Assembly: GCA_963799315.1 (NCBI GenBank)
Contig: CAWCWP010000003.1
Coordinates: forward strand, 1-64,000
DNA length: 64,000 nucleotides
Source: Parerythrobacter_A sp963799315
GTDB taxonomy: Bacteria; Pseudomonadota; Alphaproteobacteria; Sphingomonadales; Sphingomonadaceae
Direction: 5' to 3'
Shown: positions 18,351-27,064 of the stretch, piece by piece
Layout: every line of letters starts with the position of its first letter
Numbering within the stretch: the stretch's first letter is position 1
Translations under genes and position numbers: made by a program
Notes under the pieces: model-generated
What the model was told of the DNA's origin: nothing
What the model saw: the letters and a program-made list of their open reading frames with translations, nothing else
Database searches by the model: none

Positions 18351-19880
18351 TCAATCGTAGCCCCACTCCGAATAATCCTTTTTGCTGGGCGAGGTAAATT
18401 TAGTGATCTCGGCCTGGAAGTGCAGCGGCACGTTACCGGTGGAGCCGTGCCGCTGCTTCGCCACGATCAGCGTCGCGCGGTTTTTCAGCTCCAGATAGCG
18501 ATCCTCCCACACGCGGTATTTCTCCTGATCGGCCTCGCTGCTGGAATCGGTCGGTGGATCGGGGCGCATCGCCTCGTGGTAATAATCGGCGCGGAAAATG
18601 AACCACACCATGTCGGCATCCTGCTCGATCGAGCCCGATTCGCGCAGGTCGGACAGCATCGGGCGCTTGTCCTCGCGCTGCTCCACCGCACGGCTCAGCT
18701 GCGACAGCGCGATCACCGGCACGCTCAGCTCCTTCGCCAGCGTTTTCAGGCCCCGGCTGATTTCCGATATTTCGTTCACGCGGTTGTCGTTGGCGCGGCC
18801 CGATCCCTGCAAGAGCTGGAGGTAATCGACCACGATCAGGCCGATATCGTGCCGCCGCTTCAACCGCCGCGCCCGCGTGCGCAGCGCGCCGATGGTGAGG
18901 GCGGGGGTATCGTCGATATAGAGCGGCAGCTCGGCAAGGCGCTGGCTGGCGCGCGACAGGTTCTGGAAGGCGTCGTTGGTGATGTTCTTGCCCGAGCGCA
19001 GGTCTTCGCTGCTGATCTTGGCCTGTTCGGCCAGGATGCGGGTCGCAAGCTGGTCGGCGCTCATCTCCAGGCTGAAGAACGCGACCGGCGCGCCGTAATT
19101 GAATTCGCCCCCGTCGCGTTGCCAGTTCAGATGTTCCTCGGCGCAGTTGAACGCGATATTCGTGGCGAGCGAGGTCTTCCCCATGCCGGGGCGTCCGGCG
19201 AGGATGATAAGGTCGGAGGCGTGCAGGCCGGCGGTCTTGTCGTCGATTGAATCCAGGCCCGAAGTCTTGCCGGACAGGCCGCCGCCGGAATTCATCGCGG
19301 CCTCGACCATCTTGATCGCGGTGAGCGAGGCGTCCTTGAAACTGGCGACTTCGGCCCCGGCCATCGTGCCTTCGCTGACTTCCATCAGCGCCTTTTCCGC
19401 TTCCTCCACCTGGATGCTGGGGTCTACGTCCTGCGAGGTATCGAGCGCGCCCTCGACCAGATGTCGACCCACGCTGACCAGTTCGCGCAGCAGCGCGAGA
19501 TCGTAGATCTGGCGGCTCAATTCACGCGGGGCGAGCAGGCCCTGTCCGTCGGCGGTAAGGCGGGCCAGGTAACTGACGCCGCCCAGCGCTTTCAGCGCCT
19601 CGTCGCTGTCGAAATAGGGTTTCAGCGTGACCGGCGTGACCACCGCATTGCGGTCCACCAGCGTCAGGATGCGGTCGTAGATGCGCTGGTGCACTGGTTC
19701 GAAGAAATGTTCGGGCCGGATGGCGAGTGGCAGCTCTTCGATCACGCGGTTGTCGATCAGCACCGCACCCAGAAACGCGGCCTCGGCCTCGATATTGTTC
19801 GGCAGCGTCGTGGCTGCGCCATCGCCATCGTCGGAAGCGGTATCGGGGCGGGTCATCGTGTCGGTATCGGCCATCGCCAT
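18351..19880 (-). CDS. dnaB: Replicative DNA helicase DnaB
   Basis: 509 residues. Hexameric helicase that unwinds DNA at the replication fork. The N-terminal primase-interacting domain (about 28-130; NNIEAEAAFLGAVLIDNRVI) is followed by the RecA-like domain with Walker A AGRPGMGKTS (about 229-238), FFSLEMSADQLATR, Walker B LIVVDYLQLL and the arginine-finger region ELSVPVIALSQLSR. I chose the ATG at 19880; longer in-frame starts lack family similarity. Divergent from the UPF0262 gene. Confidence 0.97.
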   Translation of the reverse strand: MAMADTDTMTRPDTASDDGDGAATTLPNNIEAEAAFLGAVLIDNRVIEELPLAIRPEHFFEPVHQRIYDRILTLVDRNAVVTPVTLKPYFDSDEALKALGGVSYLARLTADGQGLLAPRELSRQIYDLALLRELVSVGRHLVEGALDTSQDVDPSIQVEEAEKALMEVSEGTMAGAEVASFKDASLTAIKMVEAAMNSGGGLSGKTSGLDSIDDKTAGLHASDLIILAGRPGMGKTSLATNIAFNCAEEHLNWQRDGGEFNYGAPVAFFSLEMSADQLATRILAEQAKISSEDLRSGKNITNDAFQNLSRASQRLAELPLYIDDTPALTIGALRTRARRLKRRHDIGLIVVDYLQLLQGSGRANDNRVNEISEISRGLKTLAKELSVPVIALSQLSRAVEQREDKRPMLSDLRESGSIEQDADMVWFIFRADYYHEAMRPDPPTDSSSEADQEKYRVWEDRYLELKNRATLIVAKQRHGSTGNVPLHFQAEITKFTSPSKKDYSEWGYD

Positions 19881-20008
19881 GTCTTTCGACGGGGGAGGGG
19901 GGGAGGGCAAGGCCGCTCTTGCCGAACCCGTGGGCAACTCCGGTAAAACTCGCCGGTTTGCCTCGAAACGCTTGCCGACACCCGCCCCCTTTGCGAAACG
20001 CTGGCACG

Positions 20009-20515
20009 ATGTCCGCGCCCGATCCCACACAGAATTACCGAATCGCGGGTGTCACGCTGGATGACGAGACGATCCTGTGGCGCAATGCCGATATCGAACA
20101 GGAACGCCGCGTCGCGATTTACGACCTGATCGAGGACAACACGTTCAAGCCGCTGCGCGCCGTGGCGAAGGGGCATCACGGGCCATATGCGCTGCATCTG
20201 GCGGTGATCGACGGGCGGCTGGCGCTGACCATTGCCTCCGATGGGGCGGACGGCGATCCGCTCGACACGCTTGTGCTGGGTATGGCGCGGTTCCGGCGGC
20301 CTATCCGGGACTACTTCGCGATTTGCGATTCGTATTACCAGGCAATCCGCAAGGCGACACCGGCGGAAATCGAGACGATCGACATGGCGCGGCGCGGTAT
20401 CCACAACACGGCGGCGGAATTGCTGATGGAACGGCTGGCGGGCAAGATCGAAACCGATTTCGCCACGGCGCGGCGGTTGTTCACGCTCATCTGCGTGCTG
20501 CATATCAAGGGTTGA
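20009..20515 (+). CDS. UPF0262 family protein
   Basis: 168 residues. Matches the alphaproteobacterial UPF0262 family: IEQERRVAIYDLIEDNTF near the N-terminus and ETDFATARRLFTLICVLH at the C-terminus. No signal peptide or membrane segment. The function of the family is unknown. It is followed after 17 bp by the GH25-like gene and then cdd, forming a three-gene unit. Confidence 0.87.
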   Translation: MSAPDPTQNYRIAGVTLDDETILWRNADIEQERRVAIYDLIEDNTFKPLRAVAKGHHGPYALHLAVIDGRLALTIASDGADGDPLDTLVLGMARFRRPIRDYFAICDSYYQAIRKATPAEIETIDMARRGIHNTAAELLMERLAGKIETDFATARRLFTLICVLHIKG

Positions 20516-20532
20516 AGGCGGGGGGCTGACAG

Positions 20533-21240
20533 GTGGGACGCAAGGCAAATCCGCGCCGGGCCTGGTTGTGGCGTATTGCGGCGGCGCTGTTGCTCGCGGC
20601 GCTGCTGGCGGGCGGCTGGCTATGGTGGGACGTACAGCACTGGACGCCGCCGCAAAGCGAATATCCCGACCAGGGTGTGCTGGTGGGCGGCAATAGCGGC
20701 ACGGTGCAGTTCGCTGCGCTGGCCGCGCAGGGCGCAGGGTTTGCCTATATCGAAGCCAGCGGCGGCGAGGCCCGGCGCAACACTGCGTTCACGGCACAGC
20801 GCAAGCAGGCGATGGCGGCAGGTCTGCAAGTGGGCGCGGTTCACCGGTTCGACCCGTGCCGTCCGGCGGACAGTCAATCCGCCAATTTCGTCACCTCGGT
20901 GCCGCGCAGCACGGATATGCTGCCGCCCGCGCTCGCGCTGGAGATGATGCCGCAAGCTTGCGAAGGCGATGACGTGAGCGATGCAATGGTGCAGAGCGAG
21001 CTAATGACTCTTGCTAACCAGATGGAAATCCATGCGGAACGTCCGGTGATCCTGAAGATAGCGCCGGAATTCGCCCGCCGTTACCCTTTCGCCGCGCGGA
21101 TCGAGCGCAGCCTGTGGGTCACGCGCACCCGGCTTGCGCCGACATATGCTGGCCGACCTTGGCTGTTGTGGACCGCGAACGAAGCACTGGCGACCGATGC
21201 GGCCGAGGCTCCGGTCGGCTGGGTAGTGGTACAGCCATGA
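20533..21240 (+). CDS. GH25-like lysozyme-fold protein, membrane anchored, catalytic site degenerate
   Basis: 235 residues from a GTG. One N-terminal membrane anchor (about 12-32), then a GH25 muramidase-like domain: GVLVGGNSGTVQFAALAAQG, FAYIEASGG, AGLQVGAVHRFDPC and LPPALALEM follow the family order. The usual Asp in the first strand (GVD-S) is Leu here, and the D-x-E motif is A-L-E, so one or both acidic catalytic residues are missing. It may bind peptidoglycan rather than cut it. Its stop overlaps the cdd start. Confidence 0.72.
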   Translation: MGRKANPRRAWLWRIAAALLLAALLAGGWLWWDVQHWTPPQSEYPDQGVLVGGNSGTVQFAALAAQGAGFAYIEASGGEARRNTAFTAQRKQAMAAGLQVGAVHRFDPCRPADSQSANFVTSVPRSTDMLPPALALEMMPQACEGDDVSDAMVQSELMTLANQMEIHAERPVILKIAPEFARRYPFAARIERSLWVTRTRLAPTYAGRPWLLWTANEALATDAAEAPVGWVVVQP

Positions 21241-21647
21241 GCTTCGACGAACAAGCGCTCTGCGACGCCGCTCGCGATGCCGCAGCACACAGCTATTCGC
21301 CCTATTCCGGCTTCCCGGTCGGCGCGGCGCTTGCCTTCGCCGATGGTTCGGTCGTGACCGGCACCAATATCGAGAATGCGAGCTACGGCATGACGCTATG
21401 CGCCGAAACCGTGGCGGTTGCGAAGGCGATGGGCGATGGCGTGCGCGGCGGACTTGTCGGTGTTGCGGTGTATGGCGCGAAGACCGATGTGCCGATCACC
21501 CCGTGCGGTCGTTGCCGACAGGTGTTGTCCGAACTGGCGCAACTGGGCGGAACCGACCCGTCGGTCCTGTGCATCGGCCCCGACAGCACCGAACGCGTGC
21601 TGTTGAGCGACCTGCTGCCCAAGGCGTTCGGACCCGCCAGCCTTTAG
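21237..21647 (+). CDS. cdd: Cytidine deaminase
   Basis: 136 residues, the usual tetrameric form. Converts cytidine and deoxycytidine to uridine and deoxyuridine. Substrate and zinc motifs are intact: YSPYSGFPVGAAL, TGTNIENASYG, the catalytic Glu in CAETVA, and PCGRCRQ with the two zinc-binding Cys. The ATG at 21237 overlaps the stop of the GH25-like gene (ATGA), indicating translational coupling. Confidence 0.96.
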   Translation: MSFDEQALCDAARDAAAHSYSPYSGFPVGAALAFADGSVVTGTNIENASYGMTLCAETVAVAKAMGDGVRGGLVGVAVYGAKTDVPITPCGRCRQVLSELAQLGGTDPSVLCIGPDSTERVLLSDLLPKAFGPASL

Positions 21648-21658
21648 GCGTCCTTCGT

Positions 21659-22819
21659 TCAATAGGCTGTTTCAAGCCATTCGAGCAACGCACCCATGCA
21701 ATCCTCGCCCAGTTGCATGCAGCGTTCGGGGGACCAGTTTTGCGCTGCATCGGGGCAGTCGTTATGGTCCTTATAGGGCATTTCCAGTGTCATCGCGGTG
21801 GCCTTGAACCGGTGTGCGATTTGCGTGGTGGACATCGACAGGTTCGCTTTGCCCGCCGCCGCTTTCGGGTACCCTTTTTCCGTCTGGAAATCGGGCGTCC
21901 GCCGTTCGAGCAATGTCTCGTAGCGATTGTAACCCGCCAGATGCGCGTCGGTCAGGTCGGGAATGCCTTCGTACCCCGCAAGGAATACCGCCGGGATTGC
22001 CTCGTCGCCATGCACATCCATGCAGAAATCGACGCCGGTGGCATCCATCGCATTGCGGATGCCCAGCACTTCAGGCGAGCGTTCCGCCGTCGGTTCCGCC
22101 CATTCCCGGTTGAGGTTCGCGCCGACCGCATTGGTGCGCAAATGGCCCATGCGCGATCCGTCCGGATTGCAGTTGGGCACGACGTGGAACGTGCATTGCC
22201 GCCGCAGGGCGCGGGCGACGGAATTGGCCGGATCGGTCATCGCCGCCAGCATCCCTTCCATCCACCATTCGGCTTGCGTTTCGCCCGGATGCTGGCGCGC
22301 GATCAACCAGACCTGCTTTTCGCCCTCGCCGAAGGTCAGGTAATCAATCGGTTGGCCCTCGCTGGTCGTCGCCAGCGTGCGGTGCAAGACACCTTCCGCG
22401 CTGGCCGTTTCCGATACCAGATCATGATGCCTTTCCATCGAATACGGCGCGAAATAGGCGAACCAGGCGATGTCGCTGGCGGCGGTGTAGCGGATGGTCA
22501 GCGTGCCGCCATCGGCATTCTTGTCATACGAACTGTCGGCCACGCCCCAGAAATCGCGATCCTCGCTAACGCGGCAATTATAGTCGGGCCAGCCACCGGG
22601 ATAGGCAGAGTTTTCCAACCCGGTCAGCGTCAGTTCGACCGTTCGCCCCGCCATGCCGGAGACGCGGAAATGGAACCACTGCGCAAATTCCGCTTTCGCA
22701 TCGGGGCGAACGGCCAATCGGGCGGTCGCGCCGTCTGTCGCCACAACCTCGATATTGCCGCCGTCGAAGGCGGCGTTGATGGCGATATCTGTAGCCTGCT
22801 CATTCATTGTATTGCTCAT
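21659..22819 (-). CDS. M14-family metallocarboxypeptidase, cytosolic carboxypeptidase-like
   Basis: 386 residues. The N-terminal about 130 residues form the beta-rich domain seen in cytosolic carboxypeptidase relatives. The catalytic domain has the zinc motif RQHPGE (His and Glu), the substrate-binding NPDGSRMGHLRTN, the third zinc ligand in MDVHGD and the catalytic Glu in MTLEMPYK. Bacterial members are probable peptidases acting on C-terminal residues; the target is unknown. The start overlaps the stop of the DUF4136-like lipoprotein gene, so the two form an operon. Confidence 0.86.
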   Translation of the reverse strand: MSNTMNEQATDIAINAAFDGGNIEVVATDGATARLAVRPDAKAEFAQWFHFRVSGMAGRTVELTLTGLENSAYPGGWPDYNCRVSEDRDFWGVADSSYDKNADGGTLTIRYTAASDIAWFAYFAPYSMERHHDLVSETASAEGVLHRTLATTSEGQPIDYLTFGEGEKQVWLIARQHPGETQAEWWMEGMLAAMTDPANSVARALRRQCTFHVVPNCNPDGSRMGHLRTNAVGANLNREWAEPTAERSPEVLGIRNAMDATGVDFCMDVHGDEAIPAVFLAGYEGIPDLTDAHLAGYNRYETLLERRTPDFQTEKGYPKAAAGKANLSMSTTQIAHRFKATAMTLEMPYKDHNDCPDAAQNWSPERCMQLGEDCMGALLEWLETAY

Positions 22820-23416
22820 TGCGCATCCACCTGAATCGTCTCGCCATTGTTACCCGGAAAACCGGCGAACAATGCATTTGCCAGCGCCTGCGCATTTGCC
22901 GCCGGATTGGCTAGTTCGGAATTCGTGCTGGTTTCAAGTTCGGCGCGCCCTTCCCATAATGTCGCCCCGCCGACATCGATTATACGCACCGACATTTCGG
23001 TTACTTCGCGCGGTTTTGCGCCACCGCCGAGATTTATGCCGACGCCAAGGCCCACCCCGGATCCGAAGGTACCCGTTCCACCACCCACTCCGACGCTTAC
23101 CGGCGAACGCCGTCCGGCGCTGTCGACCCGGTATCGATTTACACGCACGACCGCCAACTTCTGCTGTACCGGTGTCGGAACTGGCTGATATTCGATCCGG
23201 GCCAATTCGGCCCTGACCGCATTTCGATAAAGGCTCGTGCCGACAACAGTGTCGTCGGTCGCACTTTCATCGACCGTTATGGATTCCCCTCATCAACGAA
23301 GTCGTATCATCCGCGACAAAACGCGTAACCTCCACCGGGCCGGTATAGGGTGTGGCGCACGCGGCGAGGGGCAGAGCCGTTGCGGCAAGGATTAGTGTTT
23401 TCATTGTGTTTGTCAT
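22816..23416 (-). CDS. DUF4136-like lipoprotein, frameshifted as given
   Basis: The N-terminal part (from ATG 23416 or 23404) has a lipoprotein signal with lipobox LAAC and reads TPYTGPVEVTRFVADDTT before going out of frame. The protein resumes in the next frame as ESITVDESATDDTVVGTSLY and runs to a normal stop at 22816. One extra base near 23285-23291 explains this. The C-terminal part has a Gly-rich beta hairpin and EMSVRIIDVGGATLWEGRAE, as in DUF4136 proteins. It is the only indel I infer before 28 kb. A second DUF4136 gene is at 51.8 kb. Neither candidate start has a clear ribosome binding site. Confidence 0.62.
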
Positions 23417-23485
23417 GTAGCTGCAACGCCCGACACGCCATGCGGTTGCACGCTGCCATCCAGACGGGAAATACAGGAAGATAAT

Positions 23486-24505
23486 ATGGGCCCCAAAACT
23501 CCCTTTCTCGAAACTCCTGTTCTCGTCACTGGCGGCGCAGGGTATATTGGCAGCCACGCAGTGCTGGCGCTGAAAGACGCAGGCTGGCCGGTCGCGGTGA
23601 TCGACAATCTTGTCACCGGGTTCCGTTTTGCCGTGCCGGACGACGTGCCGTTTTATGAAGGCGACATTTCGGACCCTGCACTAATGGCCCGTATTTTTGC
23701 GGAGCAAGGCACAAAAGCGGTCATGCATTTTGCCGGATCGGTGGTGGTGCCCGAATCGGTGGCGGACCCGCTGAAATATTACGACAACAACACCGTGAAG
23801 AGCCGCGCGCTGATCGCCGCTGCGGTGGCAGCGGGCGTGCCGCACATGATCTTCAGCAGCACCGCCGCGACCTATGGCACGCCCGATACCGAGACAGTGG
23901 ACGAGGACGCGCCGCAGATTCCGATCAACCCCTATGGCTGGTCCAAGCTGATGACCGAGCGCATGCTGGCCGACACCGCCGCCGCGCATCCGATGAACTA
24001 CGGCGCGCTGCGCTACTTCAACGTGGCGGGGGCGGACCCGCAAGGGCGCACCGGCCAATCGACCGCTGGCGCGACGCATCTTATCAAGGTTGCGGTGGAA
24101 GCGGCGCTGGGCAAGCGCGACCATGTTGCGGTGTTCGGCACCGATTTCGATACGCCCGACGGCACCGGGATCCGCGATTACATCCATGTCAGCGACTTGG
24201 CCGCCGCGCATGTGCTGGCGCTGGAGGCGCTGGTCGCGCAGCCGGACCGCTCGCTGGTGATGAATTGCGGCTACGGGCGTGGTTTTTCCGTGATGGAGGT
24301 GCTGGATGCGGTGGACCGCGTGACGAATATGACGCTGGACCGGCGCATGCAGCCGCGCCGCGCGGGCGATCCGGCAACGCTGATATCGGACCCGTCGCGC
24401 CTGCGCGCCACGCTGCCGTGGCAGCCGCAGCACGACAGCCTCGATACGATCGTGGCCCATGCGCTGGCGTGGGAGCGCCGCTTGGCCGAGCGGCAAAATC
24501 CTTGA
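23486..24505 (+). CDS. galE: UDP-glucose 4-epimerase
   Basis: 339 residues, extended short-chain dehydrogenase. Interconverts UDP-glucose and UDP-galactose for envelope polysaccharides. NAD-binding GGAGYIGSH (about 16-24), HFAGSVVVPESV, catalytic Ser/Thr in SSTAATYG, the YxxxK pair in NPYGWSKLM, and LRYFNVAGADPQGRTG are all present. The start is 19 bases before LVTGG. Followed by an imperfect hairpin likely to be its terminator, then rpmJ. Confidence 0.95.
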   Translation: MGPKTPFLETPVLVTGGAGYIGSHAVLALKDAGWPVAVIDNLVTGFRFAVPDDVPFYEGDISDPALMARIFAEQGTKAVMHFAGSVVVPESVADPLKYYDNNTVKSRALIAAAVAAGVPHMIFSSTAATYGTPDTETVDEDAPQIPINPYGWSKLMTERMLADTAAAHPMNYGALRYFNVAGADPQGRTGQSTAGATHLIKVAVEAALGKRDHVAVFGTDFDTPDGTGIRDYIHVSDLAAAHVLALEALVAQPDRSLVMNCGYGRGFSVMEVLDAVDRVTNMTLDRRMQPRRAGDPATLISDPSRLRATLPWQPQHDSLDTIVAHALAWERRLAERQNP

Positions 24506-24545
24506 CCTTTCGCTATGCCGACCGTATTTGCGCCACCTGAAACAG

Positions 24546-24577
24546 CGGCATCGGAAGCGCAATTCCGGTGCCGTTTC
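24546..24577 (+). terminator. Probable galE terminator
   Basis: CGGCATCGGAA and TTCCGGTGCCG pair over 11 bases with one mismatch around a 6-base loop, followed by TTTCGTATTTT. It lies 40 bases after galE and ends before rpmJ. Confidence 0.5.
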
Positions 24578-24600
24578 GTATTTTACGGGAATCCCATATC

Positions 24601-24726
24601 ATGAAGATCCGCAACAGCCTCAAGTCGCTGAAGGGCCGCCATCGCGACTGCCGCGTCATCCGCCGCCGTGGCCGCACCTATGTCATCAACAAGACGAATC
24701 GCCGGTTCAAAGCCCGCCAGGGATAA
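24601..24726 (+). CDS. rpmJ: 50S ribosomal protein L36
   Basis: 41 residues. The sequence MKIRNSLKSLKGRHRDCRVI, then RRRGRTYVINKTNRRFKARQ, is a full bL36 of the form that has lost most of the zinc-binding Cys residues (only one Cys remains). Strongly basic, as expected. It stands alone between galE and a repeat element, the usual separate location for this L36 type. Confidence 0.96.
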   Translation: MKIRNSLKSLKGRHRDCRVIRRRGRTYVINKTNRRFKARQG

Positions 24727-24790
24727 TTCTGGCCGGGCGCGCTTGCGGCCTCCGTCCTGCCCTTCTGCGCATAGCGAACCGGTTACGTTT

Positions 24791-25031
24791 CGTGAGAAGT
24801 AGGGTTTCTCGCAGAGACGCAGAGGAAAAGGAGACGCAGGGGTGCTTGCGCCTCTTGTCGTTTCTCGCACGGTTTGCCTCACGCACTCACTAAAATTAGG
24901 GCCTGCGGCGCAGCCGCTTTCATACCTCCGGCGTCTCGCGCGATATAATCGTTGCTCTTAAAGCGCCGGCGGCGAACTCCCTCCACGTCTCTCTTTCCTC
25001 TGCGTCTCTGCGAGAAACACTTTTCTTCACG
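24791..25031. repeat. Inverted-repeat element with CGCAGAG arms, copy 1 (noncoding)
   Basis: Fills the 328-bp gap between rpmJ and the HAD gene. Arms at 24791-24835 and 24986-25031 are near-perfect inverted copies; the 25-bp cores (24804-24828 and 24994-25018) match exactly and contain TCGCAGAGACGCAGAGG. The 150-bp centre includes GCCTGCGGCGCA, which recurs inside the second copy near 46.3 kb. No ORF of interest and no transposase, so it is probably a small non-autonomous or structural repeat. Confidence 0.72.
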
Positions 25032-25054
25032 AGCCCGCAATTCCGGACGCCGAC

Positions 25055-25672
25055 ATGACTAGACCCGAACCGCACATCGTCGTCTTCGATGTTGGTCGTG
25101 TCATCGTGCAGTGGGACATGCGCATCCTGCTGGACCGGCTTTACCCGGACCCCGCCGAGGCCGACTGGGCGTATGAGAACGTCATCACCCGCAGCTGGCA
25201 CGGCGAGCACGATGCGGGCCGCGCCATCGATACGCTGGTTGCCGAACGCAGCGCCTCGTTTCCTGACCATGCCGATGCCATCGCCGCCTATCGCGATCGC
25301 TGGCTGGAGACCATTCCCAGCCCCGTACCCGGTACCGCCTCGCTGATCGAGCGGCTCGATGCGGCGAATGTCCCACTCTACGCGATCACCAATTTCGGCA
25401 GCGATTTCTGGCGGATGTTTCGCCCGACGCAGCCGGTGCTTGGCCTGTTCCGCGATATCGTGGTGTCGGGCGACGAGAAACTGGTGAAGCCGGGGCGCGC
25501 GATTTTCGACCTGGCGGCGCAGCGGTTCGGACATGCGCCGGGCGAGATGCTGTTCATCGACGACACGCTGGCAAATTGCGAAACTGCGGCACGTCTGGGG
25601 TGGCACACGCATCATTTCACCGACGCAGAGGCGCTGGAAACCGACTTGCGCGCACGCAGTCTCCTAACCTGA
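25055..25672 (+). CDS. HAD-superfamily hydrolase
   Basis: 205 residues. All four HAD motifs are visible: nucleophile in VVFDVGRVIVQWD (about 10-22), motif II in YAITNFG, motif III Lys in VKPGRAIF and motif IV FIDDTLANCE. The helical cap (about 25-95) and the VFDVG form resemble YihX-like sugar-phosphate phosphatases and epoxide-hydrolase-like members. Substrate unknown. It ends just before a terminator that belongs to the opposing gene. Confidence 0.9.
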   Translation: MTRPEPHIVVFDVGRVIVQWDMRILLDRLYPDPAEADWAYENVITRSWHGEHDAGRAIDTLVAERSASFPDHADAIAAYRDRWLETIPSPVPGTASLIERLDAANVPLYAITNFGSDFWRMFRPTQPVLGLFRDIVVSGDEKLVKPGRAIFDLAAQRFGHAPGEMLFIDDTLANCETAARLGWHTHHFTDAEALETDLRARSLLT

Positions 25673-25679
25673 CACGCAT

Positions 25680-25718
25680 AAAAAAGCGGGCTTCCGATGC
25701 ACTGCACCGAAAGCCCGC
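25680..25718 (-). terminator. Terminator of the CC_3452-type gene
   Basis: Read on the minus strand, GCGGGCTT and AAGCCCGC pair around a 16-base loop that itself contains TGCA repeats, followed by a run of T. It sits 50 bases after the minus-strand gene and 7 bases after the converging HAD gene. Confidence 0.75.
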
Positions 25719-25768
25719 AAGACCGCCGACCCCTGCGAGGATGAAGCAGGGCGGCAGGGTTGGGAAAC

Positions 25769-26065
25769 CTACGCCTTGTTGCACTTCGCCAGCGCAGCGG
25801 CGTCGAGCGTCTCGTCGCCTGCGGTGAAGCTGGCGATGTCGCCCACTTCGCGCTGGAGACGCGAACACACGGTCGCATCGCGGCGTCCGTTCTTTGCGGC
25901 GACACAGGTCGTACCCGCACAACGCCACAATATGCGCCCGGCGATGACTGTTTCCGCCTTTACGGGCTTCACGGTCTGGACCGTGTAATGAATGTCGCGC
26001 GCCTGCGCCGGCGTGGCGAGCATGGCAGTGGCGAGAGCGGCGGCGGAGAAAATACGAAGGGTCAT
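25769..26065 (-). CDS. CC_3452-type secreted protein
   Basis: 98 residues with a signal peptide (cleavage after PAQA, about residue 22). The mature part, with IAGRILWRCAGTTCVAAKNG and CSRLQREVG, matches small alphaproteobacterial secreted proteins of the CC_3452 type: conserved Cys residues and a WRC-GTTCV core. Function unknown. The start at 26065 has AGGA seven bases upstream. It is divergent from the HxlR regulator with a dyad in between. Confidence 0.72.
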   Translation of the reverse strand: MTLRIFSAAALATAMLATPAQARDIHYTVQTVKPVKAETVIAGRILWRCAGTTCVAAKNGRRDATVCSRLQREVGDIASFTAGDETLDAAALAKCNKA

Positions 26066-26132
26066 GGGCAATTCCTGAAATGGTGTGCCACGCAAAGTCG
26101 CTGGCACGCCCTGCCTGCTGCGGTGCACAACA

Positions 26133-26175
26133 GGTTGCAATTCGCTACTTATCAAATAGATTGCGGATTGCAACC
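26133..26175. promoter_or_regulatory. Inverted repeat in the divergent region before the HxlR gene
   Basis: GGTTGCAAT (26133-26141) and ATTGCAACC (26167-26175) are exact inverted copies 25 bp apart, between the CC_3452-type gene and the HxlR gene. HxlR proteins bind dyads near their own promoters, so this is a candidate operator. Wide spacing makes the call uncertain. Confidence 0.35.
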
Positions 26176-26247
26176 TATTTTTCGGCGCTTTCCTGCATCG
26201 TCAAAACGCGATAGCGCATCGTTCCGACAGTTTGGGGGAGGGCTGAC

Positions 26248-26745
26248 ATGGGCGACATACGCGAACCATTGCGCGAATTGACCGTGTGCGGCCTGCCCGA
26301 AGCGCTGGAAGTCATGGGCGAACGCTGGGCTTTCATGATCCTTCGCGCGAGTTTCAATGGCCTGCATCATTTCGAGGAATTCCTGAGCGAGTTGGGCATC
26401 GCCCGCAACATCCTGTCGAACCGGCTGGTCAAGCTGGTGAACGCTGGCATCCTCGACCGCCAGCCTAGCGTCGATGATCGCCGACGCGTGGAATACCGCC
26501 TGACCGAAAAGGGTGTCGACCTGCTGCCGGCCATGATCGCACTGCGCCAATGGGGGCAGAAATACGGGACCGAGATGGTAGAGGATCCGGTGCTTACCGA
26601 TGAACGCGACCGCCTGCCCATCGGGCCGGTGTCGATTCTGTCGCATGACGGACGCGCCCTGACGCTGGACGATCTGTGGCTGACATTGCGAGACGAGCTG
26701 GGCAAGCGACCGGACGGTACGGTGGCGAAGCCCGCTGCCAGCTAA
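26248..26745 (+). CDS. HxlR family winged-helix regulator
   Basis: 165 residues. Starts with the HxlR-typical Cys in TVCGLPEALEVMGERWAFMI, then the winged helix (FEEFLSELGIARNILSNRL, DDRRRVEYRLTEKG; about 10-100). The conserved Cys near residue 14 may sense redox or reactive electrophiles. The target is not known; the divergent secreted-protein gene is the simplest candidate. A small hypothetical gene starts five bases after its stop. Confidence 0.92.
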   Translation: MGDIREPLRELTVCGLPEALEVMGERWAFMILRASFNGLHHFEEFLSELGIARNILSNRLVKLVNAGILDRQPSVDDRRRVEYRLTEKGVDLLPAMIALRQWGQKYGTEMVEDPVLTDERDRLPIGPVSILSHDGRALTLDDLWLTLRDELGKRPDGTVAKPAAS

Positions 26746-26749
26746 GGGA

Positions 26750-27064
26750 ATGGGCGGTTCCGACGACGTCGAACGTACACCCGATGGCCGCTATATCATC
26801 GTGCGCGGCAGACTGTGGCGGGCAACCAACCCGAACCTGCCCGAAGCCGAACGCCAACGCTGGGTCGATGCCCTGATGAACGCCCGCCGCGCCGTCCGCG
26901 ATGCACTGAAAACGGAGGATGACGACACGCTGAAAAAGGCGCGCGCGTCGGTGCAGGAAGCCAAGGTCGCACTTGGCGAACGCGGGCCGGTCTGGTGGGA
27001 CGACGGCGCGAAGGACTGGAACCGGTATCTGGTGAAGAATACGCCGTACAGACCCGGTTCTTAA
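26750..27064 (+). CDS. Conserved hypothetical protein
   Basis: 104 residues, cytosolic, highly charged and probably helical (RWVDALMNARRAVRDALKTE, then KKARASVQEAKVALGERGP). The N-terminus has a short beta segment RYIIVRGRLWRA. I do not recognise a named family. Directly downstream of the HxlR gene with a 4-bp gap, so co-transcribed. Its stop overlaps the end of the converging DUF4268 gene. Confidence 0.62.
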   Translation: MGGSDDVERTPDGRYIIVRGRLWRATNPNLPEAERQRWVDALMNARRAVRDALKTEDDDTLKKARASVQEAKVALGERGPVWWDDGAKDWNRYLVKNTPYRPGS

